Made by a program: the position numbers and the translations under genes. 64,000 nucleotides of DNA from Streptomyces sp. TLI_146 (GTDB lineage: Bacteria; Actinomycetota; Actinomycetes; Streptomycetales; Streptomycetaceae). Shown here piece after piece: positions 14,203 to 23,144 of this stretch. How positions within the stretch are numbered: the stretch's first letter is position 1; each line of letters starts with the position of its first letter. The notes beneath the pieces are model-generated. The model worked only from the letters and a program-made list of their open reading frames with translations, was not told where the DNA came from and ran no database searches. The stretch spans positions 4,650,001 to 4,714,000 of the forward strand of contig NZ_PJMX01000001.1 in the NCBI RefSeq assembly GCF_002846415.1. The letters are read 5' to 3'.

Positions 14203-16032
14203 ATGGGGCACTACAAGTCGAATCTCCGCGACATCGAGTTCAACCTCTTCGAGGTCCTCGGACGCGACAAGCTGTACGGCACCGGCCCGTTCGCCGAGAT
14301 GGACGTCGACACCGCCAAGACCATCCTCGACGAGATCGCGCGTCTCGCCGAGAACGAGCTGGCCGACTCCTTCGCCGACGCCGACCGCAACCCGCCGGTG
14401 TTCGACCCGGAGACCAACACCGCGCCGGTCCCGGCGTCCTTCAAGAAGTCCTACAAGGCCTTCATGGACAGCGAGTACTGGCGTCTGGGCCTGCCGGAGG
14501 AGATCGGCGGCACCGTCTCGCCGCGCTCGCTCATCTGGGCCTACGCCGAGCTGCTCCTGGGCGCCAACCCGGCCGTGTGGATGTACTCCTCGGGCCCCGC
14601 CTTCGCGGGCATCCTCTTCGAGGAGGGCAACGAGGCGCAGAAGAAGATCGCCGAGATCGCGGTCGAGAAGCGCTGGGGCTCCACGATGGTGCTGACCGAG
14701 CCGGACGCCGGTTCGGACGTCGGCGCCGGCCGCACCAAGGCGGTCGAGCAGCCCGACGGCTCCTGGCACATCGAGGGCGTGAAGCGCTTCATCACCTCCG
14801 GTGAGCACGACATGGAGGAGAACATCCTCCACTACGTCCTCGCCCGCCCCGAGGGCCACGGCCCCGGCACCAAGGGCCTCTCGCTCTTCCTGGTCCCGAA
14901 GTTCCACTTCGACTGGGAGACCGGCGAGCTGGGCGAGCGCAACGGCGTGTACGCGACGAACGTCGAGCACAAGATGGGCCTCAAGGCCTCCAACACGTGC
15001 GAGATGACCTTCGGCGACAAGCACCCCGCCAAGGGCTGGCTGATCGGCGACAAGCACGACGGCATCCGCCAGATGTTCATGATCATCGAGTTCGCCCGCA
15101 TGATGGTCGGCACGAAGGCCATCGCGACGCTCTCGACGGGTTACCTCAACGCCCTTGAGTACGCCAAGGAGCGCGTCCAGGGCTCGGACCTGTCCCAGTT
15201 CATGGACAAGACCGCGCCCAAGGTGACGATCACCCACCACCCCGACGTGCGCCGCTCGCTGATGACGCAGAAGGCGTACGCCGAGGGCATGCGCTCCCTC
15301 GTGCTCTACACCGCCGCCGTCCAGGACGCGATCCAGGTCAAGGAGGCCGCGGGCGAGGACGCCAAGTCCCTCGTCGGCCTGAACGACCTGCTGCTGCCGA
15401 TCGTGAAGGGCTACGGCTCGGAGAAGTCGTACGAGAAGCTCTCGCACGAGTCGCTCCAGACCTTCGGCGGCTCCGGGTACCTCCAGGAGTACCCGATCGA
15501 GCAGTACATCCGCGACGCCAAGATCGACACCCTCTACGAGGGCACCACGGCGATCCAGGGCCAGGACTTCTTCTTCCGGAAGATCGTCCGCGACCAGGGC
15601 GCCTCGCTCAACCTCCTCTCCGAGGAGATCAAGAAGTTCCTCGCCGAGCAGTCGGGCCACGAGGAGCTGGGCGGCGCGCTGGACTCGCTGGCCAAGGCCG
15701 CGGTGGACCTGGAGGCGATCGTCGGCACGATGATCACCGACCTGACCGCCACCGGCGAGGACGTCAAGAACATCTACAAGGTGGGCCTCAACACCACCCG
15801 CCTGCTGATGGCGTCCGGTGACGTCGTCGTCGGCTACCTGCTCCTCAAGAGCGCGGCCGTCGCCGCCGAGAAGCTGCCGACCGCCTCCGCCAAGGATGTC
15901 GCCTTCTACACCGGCAAGATCGCCGCCGCGAAGTTCTTCGCCGCGAACGTCCTGCCGGGCGTCGGCACCGCCCGCGCGCTGGCCGAGACCGTCGACAACT
16001 CCCTGATGGAGCTGGACGAGGCGGCCTTCTAG
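14203..16032 (+). CDS. Acyl-CoA dehydrogenase, long (~600 aa) form with C-terminal extension
   Basis: 609 residues, a FAD-dependent acyl-CoA dehydrogenase of the long actinobacterial type (FadE5-like in length and opening). It has the FAD/substrate motif MVLTEPDAGSDVG at about residues 164-176, YVLARPEGHGPGTKGLSLFLVP in the beta domain, and LSHESLQTFGGSGYLQEYPIEQYIRDAKIDTLYEGTT in the C-terminal helical domain. The last ~140 residues form an extra helical domain typical of this subgroup. The likely job is the first step of beta-oxidation of medium- or long-chain acyl-CoA. GGAG lies upstream of ATG 14203. The double operator upstream suggests repression by acyl-CoA-responsive control, and a terminator follows. 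Confidence 0.93.
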   Translation: MGHYKSNLRDIEFNLFEVLGRDKLYGTGPFAEMDVDTAKTILDEIARLAENELADSFADADRNPPVFDPETNTAPVPASFKKSYKAFMDSEYWRLGLPEEIGGTVSPRSLIWAYAELLLGANPAVWMYSSGPAFAGILFEEGNEAQKKIAEIAVEKRWGSTMVLTEPDAGSDVGAGRTKAVEQPDGSWHIEGVKRFITSGEHDMEENILHYVLARPEGHGPGTKGLSLFLVPKFHFDWETGELGERNGVYATNVEHKMGLKASNTCEMTFGDKHPAKGWLIGDKHDGIRQMFMIIEFARMMVGTKAIATLSTGYLNALEYAKERVQGSDLSQFMDKTAPKVTITHHPDVRRSLMTQKAYAEGMRSLVLYTAAVQDAIQVKEAAGEDAKSLVGLNDLLLPIVKGYGSEKSYEKLSHESLQTFGGSGYLQEYPIEQYIRDAKIDTLYEGTTAIQGQDFFFRKIVRDQGASLNLLSEEIKKFLAEQSGHEELGGALDSLAKAAVDLEAIVGTMITDLTATGEDVKNIYKVGLNTTRLLMASGDVVVGYLLLKSAAVAAEKLPTASAKDVAFYTGKIAAAKFFAANVLPGVGTARALAETVDNSLMELDEAAF

Positions 16033-16067
16033 ACCGTCCCCCGGCCTCCTTCCAGGCCGCAGGACGT

Positions 16068-16100
16068 AGGGCCCGTTTCCCGCTGGGGAAGCGGGCCCTT
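16068..16100 (+). terminator. Hairpin terminator after acyl-CoA dehydrogenase
   Basis: GGGCCCGTTTCCC and GGGAAGCGGGCCC form a 13-bp stem with one G-U/mismatch pair and a 4-nt loop, ending in CTT. It lies 36 bp after the stop codon. Confidence 0.75.
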
Positions 16101-16119
16101 GTCTGTCGATGCCCCTGGT

Positions 16120-16125
16120 TAAGGT
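16120..16125 (+). promoter_or_regulatory. Candidate -10 box (TAAGGT) for leaderless M18 aminopeptidase gene
   Basis: TAAGGT, 6 nt, then ATG 16132. TTGTCT at 16099-16104 is a possible -35 with a short 15-nt spacer, overlapping the end of the previous terminator. Confidence 0.5.
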
Positions 16126-16131
16126 GAACGC

Positions 16132-17418
16132 ATGAGCACACCCTCCCGCTTCGACCGCGGACACACCGACGACCTGATGTCCTTCCTCGCGGCGAGCCCG
16201 TCGCCGTACCACGCGGTGGCGAACGCGGCCGCGCGGCTGGAGAAGGCCGGCTTCCAGCAGGTGCGCGAGACGGACGCGTGGGACGCTTCCACGGGCGGGA
16301 AGTACGTGCTGCGGGGCGGCGCGATCATCGCCTGGTACGTGCCGGAGGGCGCGGCGGCGCACACCCCGTTCCGGATCGTGGGCGCGCACACCGACTCGCC
16401 CAACCTGCGGGTCAAGCCGCTGCCGGACACGGGTGCTTTCGGCTGGCGCCAGATCGCCGTGGAGGTCTACGGCGGGACGCTCCTGAACACCTGGCTGGAC
16501 CGCGACCTGGGCCTGGCGGGCCGTCTGACGCTGCGCGACGGTTCGAACGTCCTGGTCAACGTGGACCGCGCGCTGCTGCGCGTCCCCCAGCTGGCGATCC
16601 ACCTCGACCGCTCGGCCAACGACGGCCTCAAGCTCGACCGCCAGAAGCACCTCCAGCCGATCTGGGGCCTCGGGGACGTCGCGGAGGGCGATCTGATCCG
16701 CTTCCTGGAGCAGGAGGCGGGGCTGGCCGAGGGCGAGGTCACCGGGTGGGACCTGATGGTGCACTCGATCGAGCCGCCGTCGTACCTGGGCCGGGACAAG
16801 GAGCTGCTCGCCGGCCCCCGGATGGACAACCTGATCTCGGTCCACGCGGGCGCCGCGGCGCTGGCGGCGTCGGCGTCCTCGGACCTGTCCTTCATCCCCG
16901 TGCTCGCGGCCTTCGACCACGAGGAGAACGGCTCGCAGGCGGACACGGGCGCGGACGGGCCGCTGCTCGGCACGGTCCTGGAGCGCTCGGTGTTCGCGCG
17001 GGGCGGTACGTACGAGGACAAGGCGCGCGCCTTCGCGGGCACGGTGTGCCTGTCCTCGGACACCGGCCACGCCATCCACCCCAACTACGCGGAGCGCCAC
17101 GACCCGACGCACCACCCGCGCGCCAACGGCGGCCCGATCCTGAAGGTGAACGTCAACCAGCGTTACGCGACGGACGGTTCGGGGCGGGCGGTGTTCGCCG
17201 CCGCCTGCGAGCGGGCCGGGGTGCCGTGGCAGCACTTCGTGTCCAACAACGCGATGCCGTGCGGCACGACGATCGGCCCGATCACCGCGGCCCGCCACGG
17301 CATCCAGACGGTCGACATCGGGGTGGCGATCCTGTCGATGCACAGCGCGCGCGAGCTGTGCGGGGCGGACGACCCGTACTTGCTGGCGAACGCGCTGCTG
17401 TCGTTCTTGCAGGGCTGA
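16132..17418 (+). CDS. M18 family aspartyl aminopeptidase
   Basis: 428 residues. M18 enzymes are cytoplasmic dinuclear-zinc aminopeptidases that prefer acidic N-terminal residues. Metal ligands and catalytic residues are visible in order: HTDSPNLRVKP (His and Asp), FDHEENGSQ (the catalytic Glu and a metal-ligand Glu), and MHSARELCGADD (C-terminal His). The middle contains the dimerisation insertion with LDRQKHLQPIWG. Length and motif order match bacterial M18 proteins. The start at ATG 16132 is supported by the TAAGGT box 6 nt upstream and the absence of a Shine-Dalgarno. It stands alone between a terminator and a repeat block. Confidence 0.94.
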   Translation: MSTPSRFDRGHTDDLMSFLAASPSPYHAVANAAARLEKAGFQQVRETDAWDASTGGKYVLRGGAIIAWYVPEGAAAHTPFRIVGAHTDSPNLRVKPLPDTGAFGWRQIAVEVYGGTLLNTWLDRDLGLAGRLTLRDGSNVLVNVDRALLRVPQLAIHLDRSANDGLKLDRQKHLQPIWGLGDVAEGDLIRFLEQEAGLAEGEVTGWDLMVHSIEPPSYLGRDKELLAGPRMDNLISVHAGAAALAASASSDLSFIPVLAAFDHEENGSQADTGADGPLLGTVLERSVFARGGTYEDKARAFAGTVCLSSDTGHAIHPNYAERHDPTHHPRANGGPILKVNVNQRYATDGSGRAVFAAACERAGVPWQHFVSNNAMPCGTTIGPITAARHGIQTVDIGVAILSMHSARELCGADDPYLLANALLSFLQG

Positions 17419-17511
17419 TCCCCCACCCCGCCCCTTCCCGAAAGCCCTCTGGCGGGCTGCCGGTGGTGGTCGGGGCGGGCTGCCGAGGGCTTCGCCCCCG
17501 GACCCCCTGCG

Positions 17512-17658
17512 TTCGTCTGCGGGCCGTGGCCGGTTGCTCGCGCAGTTCCCCGCGCCCCTAAGAATGCCGCTGCGCGGCAATCCCCTGGGCGGCCCGGAGG
17601 GGCGCTTTTTAGGGGCGCGGGGAACTGCGCGACCAGCCACATCCGGTCCGCGGACGAA
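17512..17658. repeat. Inverted pair of the dispersed intergenic repeat
   Basis: The left copy starts TTCGTCTGCGGGCC and the right copy ends GTCCGCGGACGAA; the cores CGCGCAGTTCCCCGCGCCCC and its complement face each other. The pair sits between the convergent 3' ends of the aminopeptidase and thioredoxin-NHL genes. A GGGCTTCGCCCCCGGACCCCC stem-forming stretch lies just before it. Confidence 0.8.
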
Positions 17659-17665
17659 CAGGGGG

Positions 17666-19456
17666 CTACCCGTCCAGGCCCGCCAGGACCAGTGGCAGGC
17701 GGGATGTCGCGCCCGGGACCAGGCGGAGCGGGACGCCCCAGTCCTGCTGGTGCACGTGGCACGCCGGGTACTCGTTCGCCGGGTCGTCGTCGCACGACGC
17801 CGCCATCGCGGAGACGTGCAGGACGCCCTCCGCCACCGCCGGGTTCAGCGTCAGGTCACGGGACAGGTCCGTCCCCGTACCGTCCCCGGACACCAGCAGC
17901 TCCGCCGGCGTGGCGGACACGATCAGCCGCGTCGACGGGCCGTACCGGGTGTCCAGCTTCTGGCCGGACGGGGCCTGGAAGACCACGTCCAGGCGGAGCG
18001 CGCCGGGCGAGACCTCCGTCGCCGCCCGCTGCGTACGGTGCGCCACCGCGTCCACCCGTACCGCCGACTCCGGCAGCCGCAGCCGCGTCAGCCGGTGCCG
18101 GGCCGACTCGACCACCACGATGTCGTCCCCGACGAGCACCGCGCCGCTCGGCTCGCGCAGGTCCGTGGCGAGCGTGGTGACCTCCCCGGACGCCGGGTCG
18201 TAGCGGCGCAGCGCGTGGTTGTACGTGTCGCAGACCGCCACCGAACCGTCCGGCAGGGCGGTGACGCCCAGCGGGTGCTGGAGCAGCGCCTGCCCCGCCT
18301 CCCCGTCCCGGTGGCCGAAGTCGAAGAGGCCGGTCCCGACCGCCGTGCCCACGGTGTAACCCGAACCGTCGCGCGCGACGTACCGCAGCGCCGAGTTCTC
18401 CGAGTCGGCCACCCACAGCCGGTCCCCGTCGGCCGCGAGGCCGGACGGCTGCGCGAACCACGCCTCGGCGGCCGGGCCGTCGACCAGGCCCTCCTGCGTC
18501 GTCCCGGCCGCGACCTCGACCGTGCCCGCCTCCGGGTCGTACGTCCACAGCTGGTGCACCCCGGCCATGGCGATCCACACCCTGCCCTGCCACCAGGCGA
18601 CGTCCCACGGCGAGGACAGGTCCACCTCAAGGGCGGGGCCGGACGTGGGCGAGCCCTGCCACCACTGCCTGCCGGTGCCCGCGACCCGCTCCACGGACCC
18701 CGTCTCCGGGTCGAAGACCCGCAGCGCGTGGTTGACCGTGTCCGCGACGATCACCCGGCCGTCCGGCAGCAGCGCCAGGCCCTGCGGCTCCTTGAAGCCG
18801 CCGGAGCCGCCGTCGCCGATCCGGCGCACCACCGTCTCGCCGTCCGGCTCCAGCTCCACCAGCTGGTGCCGCGTCGAGTCGGAGACCAGGAAGTTGCCCG
18901 AGCCGGGCAGGACGAGCGCCTTACCGGGGAAGCGCAGGTCGGTCGCCTCCGGCTCCGGCGGCACATACGGCCCGTCGCCGCGCCGCAGCGTCCCCTTCGC
19001 CTCGTGCTCGGCCTCCAGCTCCTCCACCAGCTTCGCGATGGCGTGGGCGTGCCCCTCGCCCGCGTGCTGGCCGACGATGTACCCCTCGGGGTCGATCACG
19101 ACGAGCGTGGGCCAGGCCCGTACCGCGTACTGCTTCCAGGTCGCCAGCTCCGGGTCGTCCAGGACCGGGTGGTGCACCTGGTAGCGCTCCACGGCGTCGA
19201 CGACGGCCTGGTGCTCGGCCTCGTGCACGAACTTCGGCGAGTGCACCCCGATGATCACCACGGTGTCGCGGTGCTTCTCCTCCAGCTCCCGCAGCTCGTC
19301 CAGGACGTGCAGACAGTTGATGCAGCAGAAGGTCCAGAAGTCGAGGATGACGATCCTCCCCCGCAGGTCGGCGAGGGTGTACTCCTGATCACCGGTGTTC
19401 AGCCAGCCGCCCTTGCCGATCAGCTCGGGGGCCCGAACGCGTGCACGTGTAGCCAT
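17666..19456 (-). CDS. Thioredoxin-like domain fused to NHL-repeat beta-propeller
   Basis: 596 residues. Residues about 10-160 are a thioredoxin/TlpA-like domain with the redox motif FWTFCCINCLHVL (CINC as the CxxC) and a cis-Pro region RAWPTLVVIDPEG. Residues about 180-500 carry repeated NHL blades (PQGLALLPDGRVIVADTVNH and later HPLGVTALPDGSVAVCDTYNH), predicting a six-bladed propeller. A C-terminal extension of about 100 residues follows. The same layout occurs in the NHLRC2 family, whose role is unclear. No signal peptide or TM is seen. ATG 19456 is preferred over the upstream in-frame start at 19498, which would overlap the divergent gene. Confidence 0.88.
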   Translation of the reverse strand: MATRARVRAPELIGKGGWLNTGDQEYTLADLRGRIVILDFWTFCCINCLHVLDELRELEEKHRDTVVIIGVHSPKFVHEAEHQAVVDAVERYQVHHPVLDDPELATWKQYAVRAWPTLVVIDPEGYIVGQHAGEGHAHAIAKLVEELEAEHEAKGTLRRGDGPYVPPEPEATDLRFPGKALVLPGSGNFLVSDSTRHQLVELEPDGETVVRRIGDGGSGGFKEPQGLALLPDGRVIVADTVNHALRVFDPETGSVERVAGTGRQWWQGSPTSGPALEVDLSSPWDVAWWQGRVWIAMAGVHQLWTYDPEAGTVEVAAGTTQEGLVDGPAAEAWFAQPSGLAADGDRLWVADSENSALRYVARDGSGYTVGTAVGTGLFDFGHRDGEAGQALLQHPLGVTALPDGSVAVCDTYNHALRRYDPASGEVTTLATDLREPSGAVLVGDDIVVVESARHRLTRLRLPESAVRVDAVAHRTQRAATEVSPGALRLDVVFQAPSGQKLDTRYGPSTRLIVSATPAELLVSGDGTGTDLSRDLTLNPAVAEGVLHVSAMAASCDDDPANEYPACHVHQQDWGVPLRLVPGATSRLPLVLAGLDG

Positions 19457-19496
19457 ACCCCCATCCAACCCCAAAAGCAGGGGTACGCATTCCGCC

Positions 19497-20006
19497 ATGA
19501 AATATCTGGTGCGCGACAGGATCTTCGCGATCGGGGACGACTACTGGATCGAGACCGAGGACGGACGCCGCGCCTTCCTCGTCGACGGCAAGGCGCTGCG
19601 GCTGCGGGACACGCTGGAGATGAAGGACCCGACCGGACGGGTCCTGATCACTTTGCGCAAGAAGATGTTCAGCGTCAGGGACGCGATGACCATCGAGCGG
19701 GACGAGCGGCCGCTGGCGACGATCCGGCGCAAACGGCTCTCCCTGCTGCGCAACCACTACCGCGTCGCCCTGGTCGAGGGCACCGAGCTCGACGTCTCGG
19801 GCAAGATCCTGGACCGCGAGTTCACGGTCGAGTACGACGGGGAGCTGCTCGCGCACGTCTCGCGCCGCTGGTTCCACGTCCGCGAGACATACGCGGTGAA
19901 CATCGTCCGCGAGGACGCGGACGTGGCGCTGCTGATCGCGGTGGTGGTGTGCGTGATCCGGATGGACGAGCGGGAGCGGGGGCCGGGCCCCGACGGGGAC
20001 GACTGA
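19497..20006 (+). CDS. LURP-one-related (tubby-like fold) protein
   Basis: 169 residues matching the LURP-one/DUF567 family: an opening YLVRDRIFAIGDDYWIETEDG, then RDTLEMKDPTGRVLITLRKKM and DREFTVEYDGELLAHVSRRWF. The fold is a small closed beta-barrel around a central helix, related to Tubby C-terminal domains and scramblases. Streptomyces members have no assigned function. ATG 19497 lies 40 bp from the divergent thioredoxin-NHL start, so the two promoters must overlap. The last ~20 residues are charged and probably disordered. Confidence 0.85.
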   Translation: MKYLVRDRIFAIGDDYWIETEDGRRAFLVDGKALRLRDTLEMKDPTGRVLITLRKKMFSVRDAMTIERDERPLATIRRKRLSLLRNHYRVALVEGTELDVSGKILDREFTVEYDGELLAHVSRRWFHVRETYAVNIVREDADVALLIAVVVCVIRMDERERGPGPDGDD

Positions 20007-20061
20007 CCCGAAGGCCGCCGGCCCGATGCCCGACGCCAGACGCCCGACGCCCCGGCGAACG

Positions 20062-20859
20062 TCACGCCCCCGGCGTCCGCATCCCCAGCCGTCGGTCCTT
20101 CAGCGCCGGGAACTGCTCCCGTACCGCCGCCACCTTCTCCTCGTCCAGGTCGACCGTGAGGACCTCCTCGCCCTCGCCCGCCTCCGCCAGGACCTCGCCC
20201 CACGGGTCGACCACGATGCTGTGGCCCGCCTGCGGGACGCCCGCGTGGCTGCCGCCGGTGCCGCAGGCCAGGACGTACGCCTGGTTCTCGACCGCGCGGG
20301 CCCGCGCGAGCAGCGTCCAGTGCGCCAGGCGCCTGGCGGGCCAGCCCGCCGGGATCACCAGGGTCTGCGCGCCCGCGTCGACCAGGCCCCGGAACAGCTC
20401 GGGGAAGCGCAGGTCGTAACAGGTCGCCAGGCCCAGCGTGGTCCCCGGCAGCGCGACCGTCACCAGGTCGGCGCCCGCGCTCATCAGCACCGCCTCGCCC
20501 TGGTCGAAGCCGAAGCGGTGGATCTTCCGGTACGTGGCCGCCAGTTCGCCCTCGGGCGAGAAGACCAGGGAGGTGTTGTAGAGCCCGCCGTCCGCGCCGC
20601 GCTCGGGGATCGAGCCCGCGTGCAGCCAGACGCCCGCGTCCCGCGCGGCCTTTGACATGGCCTCATGCGTCGGTCCGTCAGCCGCCCGCTCCGCCTCGGC
20701 CGCGAAGCTCTCGTATGCGAAGGCGCCCACGGTCCACAGCTCCGGCAGCACCACGAGGTCGGCGCCCGACTGCTCGCGTACCAGCGAAGCCGCCCGCTGC
20801 CTGCGGGAACCGACCGATTCCTGGGGGTCTACACCGAATTGGATGAGGGAGGCGCGCAC
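20062..20859 (-). CDS. Carbon-nitrogen hydrolase (nitrilase superfamily)
   Basis: 265 residues with the Glu-Lys-Cys triad: VLPELW (Glu), YRKIHRFGF (Lys) and LATCYDLRFPE (Cys nucleophile). It hydrolyses a C-N bond, most likely in an amide. The length and the WPARRLAHWTLLARARAVENQ segment resemble the omega-amidase/Nit2 branch of cytoplasmic enzymes, but the substrate is uncertain. The GTG start at 20859 follows a perfect -35-like TTGACA at 20885-20890 on the same strand; a matching -10 is not clear. The gene is divergent from the mycothiol-type isomerase family gene. Confidence 0.9.
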   Translation of the reverse strand: MRASLIQFGVDPQESVGSRRQRAASLVREQSGADLVVLPELWTVGAFAYESFAAEAERAADGPTHEAMSKAARDAGVWLHAGSIPERGADGGLYNTSLVFSPEGELAATYRKIHRFGFDQGEAVLMSAGADLVTVALPGTTLGLATCYDLRFPELFRGLVDAGAQTLVIPAGWPARRLAHWTLLARARAVENQAYVLACGTGGSHAGVPQAGHSIVVDPWGEVLAEAGEGEEVLTVDLDEEKVAAVREQFPALKDRRLGMRTPGA

Positions 20860-20999
20860 ACTACCACCGTCCTGGCATTCGAGTTGTCAACACGGGCCTA
20901 CGATCGTCACACGAAAGCACTGCCGGGGTGCCTTTCGGCAGCGTAACTTAACTGCCACAGCGCCCAGCCCGCGTACGTACAGAACCGCCGAGGGGTCCC

Positions 21000-21824
21000 G
21001 TGACCGTCCATCCCAGCCTCCAGACCTACGCCGACGCCTGGACCCACTCCATCGAGGCGATAACCGAGCTGGTGATGCCGCTCGTCGAGGGGGAGTGGAA
21101 CCGCGCCACACCGTGCCCGGCCTGGTCGGTGCGCGACATCGTGTCGCACATCATCGGGATGGAGTGCGAACAGCTCGGCGACCCGCGCCCGATCCACACC
21201 CTGCCGCGCGATCTCTACCACGTACAAAGCGAGTTCGCGCGCTACATGGAGATGCAGGTCGATGTGCGCCGGCACCACACCGCGCCGGAGATGACCTCGG
21301 AGCTGGAGTACACGGTCATCCGCCGGGCGCGGCAGCTGCGCAACGAGAACCGGGCCCCCGACACCATGGTCCGCGCCCCGCTCGGCGCCGAGCAGACGCT
21401 GGAACTGGCGCTGCGGATGCGGGCGTTCGACGTGTGGGTGCACGAGCAGGACCTGCGGTGGGCGCTGGGCAAGCCGGGCAACCTCGACTCGCCGGGCGCG
21501 TACGTCGCCCGTGACATCCTGCTGCACACCCTGCCGAGAGTCGTCGCCAAGGACGCGGGCGCCCCGCCGAACTCGGCGGTCGTCTTCGACATCCACGGGC
21601 CGGTCGAGTTCCTGCGTACGGTACGGGTCGACGCCGACGGGCACGGCACCGTCGACGGCGCCCCCTCGCTCGGCCCGCTCGCCACGATCGCGATGGACTG
21701 GGAGACGTTCGTACGGCTCGCCTGCGGCCGGGTGCGCCCACACGCCGTCGCGGACCGGGTGAAGACCGAGGGCGACCAGGAGCTGGCGGCGGCGATCCTG
21801 CGGGACTTCGCGGTCACGCCGTAA
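21000..21824 (+). CDS. Maleylpyruvate isomerase family (mycothiol-dependent, DinB-like) protein
   Basis: 274 residues starting at GTG 21000 with GAGGGG just upstream. The N-terminal DinB-like four-helix bundle has the motif WNRATPCPAWSVRDIVSHIIGMECEQ, including the first metal-ligand His; a later His lies in RMRAFDVWVHEQDLRWALG. The C-terminal ~100 residues are the MDMPI C-terminal domain. Family members use mycothiol as cofactor in isomerisation or conjugation; the substrate here is unknown. The gene converges on the MFS gene with only 12 bp between stops. Confidence 0.85.
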   Translation: MTVHPSLQTYADAWTHSIEAITELVMPLVEGEWNRATPCPAWSVRDIVSHIIGMECEQLGDPRPIHTLPRDLYHVQSEFARYMEMQVDVRRHHTAPEMTSELEYTVIRRARQLRNENRAPDTMVRAPLGAEQTLELALRMRAFDVWVHEQDLRWALGKPGNLDSPGAYVARDILLHTLPRVVAKDAGAPPNSAVVFDIHGPVEFLRTVRVDADGHGTVDGAPSLGPLATIAMDWETFVRLACGRVRPHAVADRVKTEGDQELAAAILRDFAVTP

Positions 21825-21836
21825 GCCCGGCGGCTC

Positions 21837-23144
21837 TCACGCCGGTACGTGCACCGCCTCCACCCGGCTCGCCACCAGGCGTTCCCGCTCACGGTGCGCC
21901 GCGCGGGCGCGCAGCCGCAGGATCTGGGTGACGCCCAGTGCCTGGAGGAAGAACACCGAGGCGAACGCGATCCGGTAGTTGTCGCCGGTCGCGTCGAGCA
22001 GTACGCCCACCGCGAGCAGCGTCGTCATCGAGGCCGTGAAACCGCCCATGTTGACGATTCCGGAGGCCGTGCCCTGCCGCTCCGGCGGGTTGGCCGGGCG
22101 GGCGAAGTCGAACCCGATCATCGAGGCCGGGCCGCAGGCGCCCAGCACCACGCACAGGACGACGAGCAGCCACATCGGGGTGTGCGGCGCCGGGTAGGCG
22201 ACGGCGGCGGCCCACAGGGCGGCGGTCGCCCCGACCGTGCCGAGGGCGAGCGGCGCGCGGGCCGCGTGGTGGCGGGCGATGACCTGCCCGTACACCAGGC
22301 CCACCACCATGTTGGAGAGCACGACCAGGGTCAGCAGCTCGCCGGCTGTCCCCCGCGAGTGCCCCTGCGCCTCGACCAGGTACGGCATCCCCCACAGCAG
22401 CAGGAACACCATGGCCGGGAACTGCGTGGTGAAGTGCACCCACATCCCCATCCGCGTCCCCGGCTCGCGCCAGGACTCGGCGATCTGGCGGCGTACGTAG
22501 GCCGCTCCGGCGTGGGTGACGGGCGCGGGCTCGTGGCCTTCGGGGTGGTCGCGCAGGAACAGGAGCAGCAGGACCAGGACGACCACTCCGGCGAGCGCGC
22601 TGCCCGCGAAGGTCCGCGTCCAGCCGATCCCGTGCAGCGAGCGGGAGATGACGATGGTGGAGACGAGGTTGCCCGCCATCCCGAAGAGCGCGGCGACCTG
22701 GGCGATCAGCGGTCCGCGCCGGGCGGGGAACCAGCGCGAGCCGAGCCGCAGGACGCTGATGAACGTCATCGCGTCGCCGCAGCCGAGCAGCGCGCGGGAG
22801 GCGAGGGCGGTGCCGTACGAGGGCGAGAGGGCGAAGCCGAGCTGCCCGGCCGTGAAGAGCACGACGCCGAGGGTGAGCACCTTCTTGGTGCCGAGGCGGT
22901 CAACCATGAGGCCGACGGGTATCTGCATGCCCGCGTAGACGAGCAGCTGGAGTATGGAGAAGGTGGACAGCGCCGAGGCGTTGACGTCGAAGCGGTCGGC
23001 GGCGTCGAGCCCGGCGACGCCGAGGCTGGTGCGGAAGATGACGGCGACGAAGTAGACGCCGACGCCGATGCCCCAGACGAGGGCGGCGCGGCGCCCGCCG
23101 GGAGGGTCACCGGGGAGGGAGGCTCCGGATGCGCTGGAGCTCAT
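21837..23144 (-). CDS. MFS transporter
   Basis: 435 residues with about 12 predicted TM helices. The major facilitator signature appears between TM2 and TM3 as GLMVDRLGTKKVL, and the second half begins near residue 215 after the charged loop RDHPEGHEP. The layout resembles the anion/metabolite:H+ symporter branch, and the substrate is unknown. ATG 23144 overlaps the GntR stop by 4 bp (ATGA), so regulator and transporter are translationally coupled and probably control uptake of the GntR ligand. Confidence 0.9.
   Translation of the reverse strand: MSSSASGASLPGDPPGGRRAALVWGIGVGVYFVAVIFRTSLGVAGLDAADRFDVNASALSTFSILQLLVYAGMQIPVGLMVDRLGTKKVLTLGVVLFTAGQLGFALSPSYGTALASRALLGCGDAMTFISVLRLGSRWFPARRGPLIAQVAALFGMAGNLVSTIVISRSLHGIGWTRTFAGSALAGVVVLVLLLLFLRDHPEGHEPAPVTHAGAAYVRRQIAESWREPGTRMGMWVHFTTQFPAMVFLLLWGMPYLVEAQGHSRGTAGELLTLVVLSNMVVGLVYGQVIARHHAARAPLALGTVGATAALWAAAVAYPAPHTPMWLLVVLCVVLGACGPASMIGFDFARPANPPERQGTASGIVNMGGFTASMTTLLAVGVLLDATGDNYRIAFASVFFLQALGVTQILRLRARAAHRERERLVASRVEAVHVPA

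Noticed and set aside
17534..20419. Plus-strand 961-residue frame over the thioredoxin-NHL gene
   Set aside because: Arg/Gly/Val/Asp/His composition typical of antisense translation, crossing several genes with clear motifs.
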